From an uncultured Pelagibacteraceae bacterium (GTDB taxonomy: Bacteria; Pseudomonadota; Alphaproteobacteria; Pelagibacterales; Pelagibacteraceae), in the NCBI GenBank assembly GCA_902618695.1, contig CACNCB010000008.1, positions 1 to 59,911 of the forward strand: a stretch of 59,911 nt of DNA, written 5' to 3'. Within the stretch, counting starts at the first letter, position 1, and the number at the start of each line of letters is the position of its first letter. The notes below the pieces were generated by a model that was not told where the DNA came from, did no database searches, and saw only the letters and a list, made by a program, of their open reading frames with translations. The position numbers were made by a program, and so were the translations under genes. Of this stretch, positions 54,673 through 59,911 are shown piece by piece.

Positions 54673-57341
54673 TGAAAAAACTTATTTTAAACTTTAATTC
54701 TAAGGATAGTAAAAAAATTAAAAATCCTAAAAACTTTTTAGGAGGAAAAGGTGCTAATCTTTCTGAAATGGGAAGAATGGGTCTTCCAGTACCTCCTGGT
54801 TTTACAATATCTACAAAAGTTTGTGAAATTTTTTATAATGATAAAAAAAAATTAAATAAAAATTTAATTTCTCAAATTAAAAAAGAATTAAAATTAATTG
54901 AAAAAGATGTTTCCAAAAAATTTGGAGACTTAAAAAATCCACTTTTGTTGTCTGTACGCTCTGGCGCAAGAGTATCAATGCCAGGCATGATGGATACTAT
55001 TCTAAATCTGGGTCTGAACGATAAAACAGTTAAAGCTTTAGCAATCAAAACTTCAAATGGAAGATTTGCTAAAGACAGTTATAGAAGATTCATTCAAATG
55101 TACGGCAATGTTGTAATGGGTGTAGAAGGTTATCATTTTGAGGAATTAATTGAAAATTTTAAACTTACTAAAGGTGTTTTGTTAGATACAGATTTAGATG
55201 AAAGTGATTGGGATGGATTAATTGAAGATTTTAAAAGAACAGTAAGAGAAAAGGCAAAAAAAGATTTTCCTCAAGATGTTCATGAACAATTGCTAGGAGC
55301 AATAAGTGCAGTATTTTTATCGTGGGAAAGTAATAGAGCAAAAGTTTATAGAAAATTAAATCAAATCCCAGCCGAGTGGGGAACTGCTGTAAATGTTCAA
55401 TCAATGGTTTTTGGAAATATGGGCGATGATTGTGCAACGGGAGTTGTGTTTACAAGAAATCCATCAGATGGATCAAATGAAATATATGGTGAGTATTTAA
55501 TTAATGCGCAAGGCGAAGATGTTGTAGCGGGTACAAGAACTCCTCAATACATAACTAAAAAAGCTAGGAGAGAAGCTAAAGTAAAAGAATTATCAATGGA
55601 AGAATCTATGCCTAAAGTCTTTAAAGAACTTCAAAAAATTTTGAAAAAATTAGAGATGCATTACAAAGATATGCAAGACGTTGAGTTTACAGTTGAAAAT
55701 AGTAAATTATGGATGCTTCAAACAAGATCAGGAAAAAGAACAGCAAAATCAGCAGTCAAAATTGCAGTTGATATGGTTAAAGAAAAATTAATTTCTAAAA
55801 AGGAAGCTGTATTAAGAATTGACCCAAATTCTTTAGACACACTTTTACACCCTACTTTGGATGAAAAAAGTTTAATTAATGTAATAGCAAATGGATTGCC
55901 AGCATCACCGGGTGCAGCCAGTGGTAAAGTTGTATTTACATCAGAAGAGGCAGAAAGATTAACCGCAATGATGCAAGATACAATTTTGGTTAGAGTAGAG
56001 ACCTCACCAGAAGATATACAAGGAATGCATGCAGCCAAAGGAATTTTGACAGCTAGAGGAGGAATGACAAGTCATGCAGCTGTTGTTGCAAGAGGTATGG
56101 GCAGACCATGTGTATCAGGTTCAAGTGAAATTGATATAAATTATGAAAACAAATCTTTTAAAACTTCTTCAATGGAGATTAAAGAAGGGGACGTAATTAC
56201 TATAGATGGCTCAACTGGAAGAATTATTGCTGGTAGTGTTTCAACTGTGAAACCAGAAATATCTGGTGATTTTTCTAAGCTAATGTCTTGGGCAGATAAA
56301 TTTAGAAAATTAAAAGTAAGAACAAATTCTGAAACACCAAAAGACACTAAAACAGCAAAAGATTTTGGTGCAGAAGGAATTGGATTATGCAGAACTGAAC
56401 ATATGTTTTTTGATGAAGAGCGCATTTTGTCTGTAAGAGAAATGATATTATCAAAAACAAAAGAAGACAGATCAATAGCATTACAAAAACTTTTACCACA
56501 TCAAAGAAAAGATTTTATAGATATATTTAAAATTATGAGTGGATTACCAGTTACAGTAAGATTATTGGACCCACCATTGCACGAATTTTTACCACGCACT
56601 GAAAAGGAGATTAACGAGGTTGCTAATATAGTTAATCTTTCAATGAAAGAGGTTGAGTCAAGAATTCAAGAACTCCATGAACAAAATCCAATGTTAGGTC
56701 ATAGAGGCTGTCGCCTAGGAATATCTTTTCCCGAAATTTATGAGATGCAATGTAAAGCAATATTTGAAGCTTTAGCTCACCTCAAAAAAAGTAAAATTAA
56801 ATCTGCATTTCCTGAAATAATGATACCTTTGGTATCCACAGAGCCTGAGATAAAAATAATGAAAAATTTAGTAATTAGAACTGCCAGTCAAGTTCAACAA
56901 GAACACAAATTGAAAATAGAATTTTTAGTTGGTACAATGATTGAATTACCTAGAGCAGCATTAAAAGCAAAAGAGATCGCTAAGCATGCAGAATTCTTTA
57001 GTTTTGGAACAAATGATTTAACTCAAACTACTTTTGGGATTAGTAGAGATGATAGCGGTAAATTTTTAAATGATTATTTAGAAAACAAAATATTTTCTGT
57101 TGATCCTTTTATTTCAATAGATGAAGGAGTTTCAGATTTAGTTGAAATAGCAGTGGAAAAAGGATTAAAACAAAACAAAAATCTTAAATTAGGTATTTGT
57201 GGAGAGCATGGAGGAGATCCTAATAGTATATCTTTTTGCTCCAAAGTAGGATTGAATTATGTTTCTTGCTCACCTTATAGAGTGCCAGTAGCCAGGTTAG
57301 CTGCAGCTCAGGCAGAACTATTTAAATTTAAAAATAAATGA
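54672..57341 (+). CDS. ppdK: Pyruvate, phosphate dikinase
   Basis: An 889-residue enzyme interconverting pyruvate + ATP + Pi and PEP + AMP + PPi. The N-terminal ATP-grasp domain has GGKGANLSEMGRMGLPVPPGFTIST and LLSVRSGARVSMPGMMDTILNLG. The phosphohistidine domain has LTARGGMTSHAAVVARGMGRPCVSG. The C-terminal PEP barrel has GIGLCRTEHMFF, NPMLGHRGCRLGI, FSFGTNDLTQTTFGISRDD and a final LGICGEHGGDP with catalytic Cys. It can serve gluconeogenesis and gives a PPi-linked route at the PEP/pyruvate node. Confidence 0.96.
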   Translation: MKKLILNFNSKDSKKIKNPKNFLGGKGANLSEMGRMGLPVPPGFTISTKVCEIFYNDKKKLNKNLISQIKKELKLIEKDVSKKFGDLKNPLLLSVRSGARVSMPGMMDTILNLGLNDKTVKALAIKTSNGRFAKDSYRRFIQMYGNVVMGVEGYHFEELIENFKLTKGVLLDTDLDESDWDGLIEDFKRTVREKAKKDFPQDVHEQLLGAISAVFLSWESNRAKVYRKLNQIPAEWGTAVNVQSMVFGNMGDDCATGVVFTRNPSDGSNEIYGEYLINAQGEDVVAGTRTPQYITKKARREAKVKELSMEESMPKVFKELQKILKKLEMHYKDMQDVEFTVENSKLWMLQTRSGKRTAKSAVKIAVDMVKEKLISKKEAVLRIDPNSLDTLLHPTLDEKSLINVIANGLPASPGAASGKVVFTSEEAERLTAMMQDTILVRVETSPEDIQGMHAAKGILTARGGMTSHAAVVARGMGRPCVSGSSEIDINYENKSFKTSSMEIKEGDVITIDGSTGRIIAGSVSTVKPEISGDFSKLMSWADKFRKLKVRTNSETPKDTKTAKDFGAEGIGLCRTEHMFFDEERILSVREMILSKTKEDRSIALQKLLPHQRKDFIDIFKIMSGLPVTVRLLDPPLHEFLPRTEKEINEVANIVNLSMKEVESRIQELHEQNPMLGHRGCRLGISFPEIYEMQCKAIFEALAHLKKSKIKSAFPEIMIPLVSTEPEIKIMKNLVIRTASQVQQEHKLKIEFLVGTMIELPRAALKAKEIAKHAEFFSFGTNDLTQTTFGISRDDSGKFLNDYLENKIFSVDPFISIDEGVSDLVEIAVEKGLKQNKNLKLGICGEHGGDPNSISFCSKVGLNYVSCSPYRVPVARLAAAQAELFKFKNK

Positions 57342-58558
57342 AAAAAATAACTATAATATTAGGCTTTAGTATAACTTTTTTTTTAATTTATTTAATTATT
57401 CAAAAAAATTTATCAAATAACTTTATAAATAGCTTTTTATCAAATCATCTACCCGCAAAAGTAAAATCTTTGGGTTATATAATATTGAATAAAAGAAATT
57501 TGAATAATTTATCTAATGATTACAATGTAAAATTTCTTCCTGATACGCAATTAATCAAACTAGAACTGACCAAAAAAAAAGTAATCAACGATAAAGATAA
57601 TCTGAATAAATTTGGTTTTTATATAGATATTTTTGACGATACAATCTTTATGACATCTAAAAATGGAAATATTTATAAATCTAGTCTTGATATATTTGAG
57701 TTAAACAATGATTTGAATATTGAAAATGTAAAAACCAAGATAGATTTTGATGAAGTATTGGATACTCATATAGTTAAAAATGATTTTTTTATCTCAGGAT
57801 ATAAAAAAAAAGATAATAATTGTTACTTATTAAAAATTATTCAATCAAAATTAGATGATACATTAGAATTTTCTACTCTAATAGAGTTTGATGAGTGTGG
57901 AATTAAAATCAGAGGTGGCAGAATCCATGATTTTATTCATGAAGGAATAAATGGATTATTAATAACTACTGCAGATTTTATCTTAGACGAGCCAAGAGGT
58001 AATTCGCAAAGTAATAGTTCAATTTTTGGAAAAACTTTATTTATAAATCTTAAAAATAACAATTACTCTATATTCTCTAAGGGTCATAGAAACTCACTAG
58101 GATTGGAGGTTATAGATAAAATTATTATTAGTAGTGAGCACGGACCCAAAGGTGGAGATGAAATTAATTTAATAAACAATAATCAGAATTATGGCTGGCC
58201 AAATGCTTCATATGGTGTTTCATATAACGATAAAAGGACTTATCTTAAAAGTCATGAACTAAATAGTTATAAAGAACCACTGCATGTGTTTGTACCCTCA
58301 ATTGGAGTTTCAGAATTAGTTTATCTTGGAAACAGTTTTAATAAAAATTGGGATAATAACATTTTATTGGCATCTTTAAATGATAGAAGCATTTATAGAT
58401 TAAAGTTTTTAAACAATTATTTTAATAAATTAATTTATTCTGAAAAAATTTACATAGGTGAGAGAATAAGAGATATTAAGTATGTTAAAAATAAAAACCT
58501 AATTTTATTAGCAATGGAAGATAGTGGATCTTTAGGTATAATCAAAAACAAAAAATAA
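57338..58558 (+). CDS. Membrane-anchored PQQ-dependent sugar dehydrogenase-like beta-propeller
   Basis: A 406-residue protein with an N-terminal membrane anchor or signal (ITIILGFSITFFLIYLIIQ) and a six-bladed propeller of the glucose/sorbosone dehydrogenase family. KGHRNSLGLEVID and SSEHGPKGGDEINLINNNQNYGWPNASYG (residues about 248-290) are the family core. The first half is divergent and lacks the usual LPDGRLLVAER-type start, so PQQ binding and catalysis are uncertain. It overlaps ppdK by 4 bases (ATGA). It may act on surface or periplasmic sugars, or be a non-catalytic propeller. Confidence 0.68.
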   Translation: MKKITIILGFSITFFLIYLIIQKNLSNNFINSFLSNHLPAKVKSLGYIILNKRNLNNLSNDYNVKFLPDTQLIKLELTKKKVINDKDNLNKFGFYIDIFDDTIFMTSKNGNIYKSSLDIFELNNDLNIENVKTKIDFDEVLDTHIVKNDFFISGYKKKDNNCYLLKIIQSKLDDTLEFSTLIEFDECGIKIRGGRIHDFIHEGINGLLITTADFILDEPRGNSQSNSSIFGKTLFINLKNNNYSIFSKGHRNSLGLEVIDKIIISSEHGPKGGDEINLINNNQNYGWPNASYGVSYNDKRTYLKSHELNSYKEPLHVFVPSIGVSELVYLGNSFNKNWDNNILLASLNDRSIYRLKFLNNYFNKLIYSEKIYIGERIRDIKYVKNKNLILLAMEDSGSLGIIKNKK

Positions 58559-58575
58559 TTCTCAAAATTATTTTT
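58551..58575. terminator. Possible bidirectional AT-only hairpin between convergent genes
   Basis: AAAAATAATT (58551-58560) pairs perfectly with AATTATTTTT (58566-58575) around a 5-base loop. It spans both stop codons of the converging genes and leaves a T run on either strand. The stem is all A:T, so its strength as a terminator is doubtful. Confidence 0.35.
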
Positions 58576-59278
58576 TAATTACAATAAATAACGATTTTCC
58601 AATTAAATTTAAAAAAATTTTATCTAGCAAATATGAAATAGGTATTAATCTGTCCCAAATTTTAATTTTAGAGGAAAAGTTATCTTTGTAATTTTTTCTA
58701 AATAGAAATTTAGAAAGTAGTGATAAGAAAAATCCAATGGAATCGTAATAAAACATGTTCAAACGAGAATATTTAGAATTATTTAACAGTTTTAAAATTT
58801 TCAACTTATCATATCTTCTGAAATGACCTACGTCTTTATCAAAATCAGAATAAAGAATTTGAAAAGCGGGGACATTAATTAAAAGGTATCCATTTTTTTT
58901 TAAAGATTTTAAAGCTTTAAAAATTTCTAATTTATCATTCTTTATATGCTCGATCACATCTAAGTACAATATGCAATTATAATAATTAGTTTTTGGTGTA
59001 AAATTTTTTTCAAAAATTTTTAATTTTTTTTTTTTCTTAAATTTTTTTTTTAAATTTTTGCTTAAATTTTTAGAAGGTTCAAATAAGTTAATTTTATCTG
59101 CTAAATTATAATAATTTTCAACTAACTTTCCATTTCCAGGACCTATTTCAGCAACTTTTCCACTAATATATTTTTTTAATAATTTAAATTGATATTTTCT
59201 AAAATTATCAGCACTATCGAAATTGTGTAATTCCCAACCCTTATAGTCTTTTTGTTTAGTATTGATTTTTTTTTTCAT
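58568..59278 (-). CDS. Class I SAM-dependent methyltransferase
   Basis: A 236-residue methyltransferase: ISGKVAEIGPGNGKLVENYYNLA is the SAM-binding loop, INLFEPSKNL the following acidic residue, CILYLDVIEHIKNDKLEIFKALKSLKKNGYLLINVPAF the Methyltransf_11/23 core, and VGHFRRYDKLKILKLL the late motif common in sugar- or lipid-modifying members found in polysaccharide clusters. The C-terminus has a hydrophobic stretch (SIGFFLSLLSKFLF). Target unknown; the neighbours suggest glycan or lipid modification. It is divergent from the last, unfinished gene. Confidence 0.75.
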   Translation of the reverse strand: MKKKINTKQKDYKGWELHNFDSADNFRKYQFKLLKKYISGKVAEIGPGNGKLVENYYNLADKINLFEPSKNLSKNLKKKFKKKKKLKIFEKNFTPKTNYYNCILYLDVIEHIKNDKLEIFKALKSLKKNGYLLINVPAFQILYSDFDKDVGHFRRYDKLKILKLLNNSKYSRLNMFYYDSIGFFLSLLSKFLFRKNYKDNFSSKIKIWDRLIPISYLLDKIFLNLIGKSLFIVIKK

Positions 59279-59368
59279 TTAATAATGATATGTGTTTGAG
59301 TGCATTTTTTTTATATGAAAATTAAAAATAAATTCCTTTTTTTAATTAAAACTATTTGATAGCATTAA

Positions 59369-59911
59369 ATGAAAAATATAAATTATAAAATCATCAAAGT
59401 AGAGAGTTTTTATGTATATTTATTAATTCTAAGTTTATTTTATATTTTTTTAAAATACGTATTCTCATTTATAGAATACCCTAATATTGGTTTAATTTTA
59501 AAGATTATTTATTTTTCCGACACTGAATATTTTGATATCGTTGAGAGTTTATCAAGGTTTGATTTTTATTTGGATAGATCAAAATTTGAAGTTGCAGAAA
59601 AAATTTTTGGTTTTCCACTCTTTTCTGTTTTAATACATTCAATTTTTTTTAAAGCTTTTGGATTTTATAGTTTTCTTATACTAGAATTTCTTCTTAATTA
59701 TATATTATGTTTTATACTTTTTAAAATTTTTTATACTTTATTTGATAATAAATATTTAAGTTTAGCACTTATATTTTTTCTTTATTCTTTTCTTTTGATA
59801 TTAGAATTTGGTCAATATTTTGATTCAATCGATAGTATGGCAAAAAAAATTCACTTACCAATTGTAGATTTTATCGGAAATAGATTTCCTAGACCAATGG
59901 TGACTTCAATT
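59369..59911 (+). CDS. Multi-pass membrane protein of unknown function, 3' partial
   Basis: An open frame from ATG 59369 runs 181 codons without a stop to the end of the window. The translation starts MKNINYKIIKVESFYVYLLIL and has several hydrophobic helices (about residues 14-32, 85-115 and 125-145) separated by a loop with acidic residues (YFSDTEYFDIVESLSRFDF). It ends GNRFPRPMVTSI. This resembles the first part of a GT-C-type glycosyltransferase or a related membrane protein, but no family can be named. It belongs to the same variable patch as the propeller and methyltransferase genes. Confidence 0.6.
   Translation, partial: MKNINYKIIKVESFYVYLLILSLFYIFLKYVFSFIEYPNIGLILKIIYFSDTEYFDIVESLSRFDFYLDRSKFEVAEKIFGFPLFSVLIHSIFFKAFGFYSFLILEFLLNYILCFILFKIFYTLFDNKYLSLALIFFLYSFLLILEFGQYFDSIDSMAKKIHLPIVDFIGNRFPRPMVTSI

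Overview
The window is strongly AT-rich, densely packed chromosomal DNA from a streamlined marine alphaproteobacterium. Everything points to SAR11 (Pelagibacterales, Candidatus Pelagibacter-like): very short or overlapping gene junctions, Lys/Asn/Ile-rich proteins, a three-gene proton-translocating transhydrogenase, a TrcR-type regulator, a class I aldolase next to pgk/gap/tkt, and a 5S rRNA gene with no 16S or 23S gene in the 5.8 kb before it. In described Pelagibacter genomes, hypervariable region 2 lies between the 23S and 5S genes. The left end fits the distal end of that island. The species assignment is inference from gene content and layout.

Layout. (1) 1-5.8 kb: surface-glycan genes (glycosyltransferases, a WecA/MraY-like phosphosugar transferase, an O-antigen-ligase-like protein, two sugar epimerases) on mixed strands. 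(2) 5.8-9.7 kb: 5S rRNA with its own promoter, then rpmJ, a tiny cytochrome oxidase subunit, pntAA-pntAB-pntB and a transaldolase. (3) 9.8-12.9 kb: a nucleotide-sugar cassette (gmd, a C-methyltransferase, two cupins). (4) 12.9-21.1 kb, minus strand: tkt, gap, pgk, class I aldolase, thiE, efp and suhB, then a promoter and rpmE-trcR-rpsU-tRNA-fMet. (5) 21.2-30.6 kb, plus strand: a ZauP/ZapA-like division pair, a folate cyclo-ligase, a YmdB-like phosphoesterase, YebC, a phage-type RuvC-like resolvase, tolQRAB-pal-cpoB and tilS. (6) 30.6-39.0 kb: ftsH, folP, glmM, thiD and purA, facing rpoH and rluD, then tRNA-Arg(TCG). (7) 39.1-44.1 kb: a second small glycan patch and an ABC-2 exporter. (8) 44.1-57.3 kb: tsaC, xseB-ispA-dxs, aroC, pdxH, a polyprenyl synthase, an S49 peptidase, glyQ-glyS and ppdK. 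(9) 57.3 kb to the end: a third variable patch with a sugar-dehydrogenase-like propeller, a methyltransferase and an unfinished membrane protein.

The core genes cover gluconeogenesis and the pentose phosphate pathway, NADPH supply, isoprenoid and quinone precursors, envelope constriction (Tol-Pal, ZapA) and translation. The three accessory patches all concern cell-surface carbohydrate. I found no insertion sequence, prophage, CRISPR array or toxin-antitoxin pair, and no stretch over 300 bases without a gene.

I did not find a clear unknown multi-gene system. The observations most worth checking are: a GAPDH whose coenzyme pocket looks NADP-type; a possible AUU start for rpsU, directly upstream of a variant initiator tRNA; a 5S rRNA with a dedicated promoter; a RuvC-like resolvase in the usual ruvCAB position without ruvA or ruvB; and a glycosyltransferase that looks like a fusion of two families.
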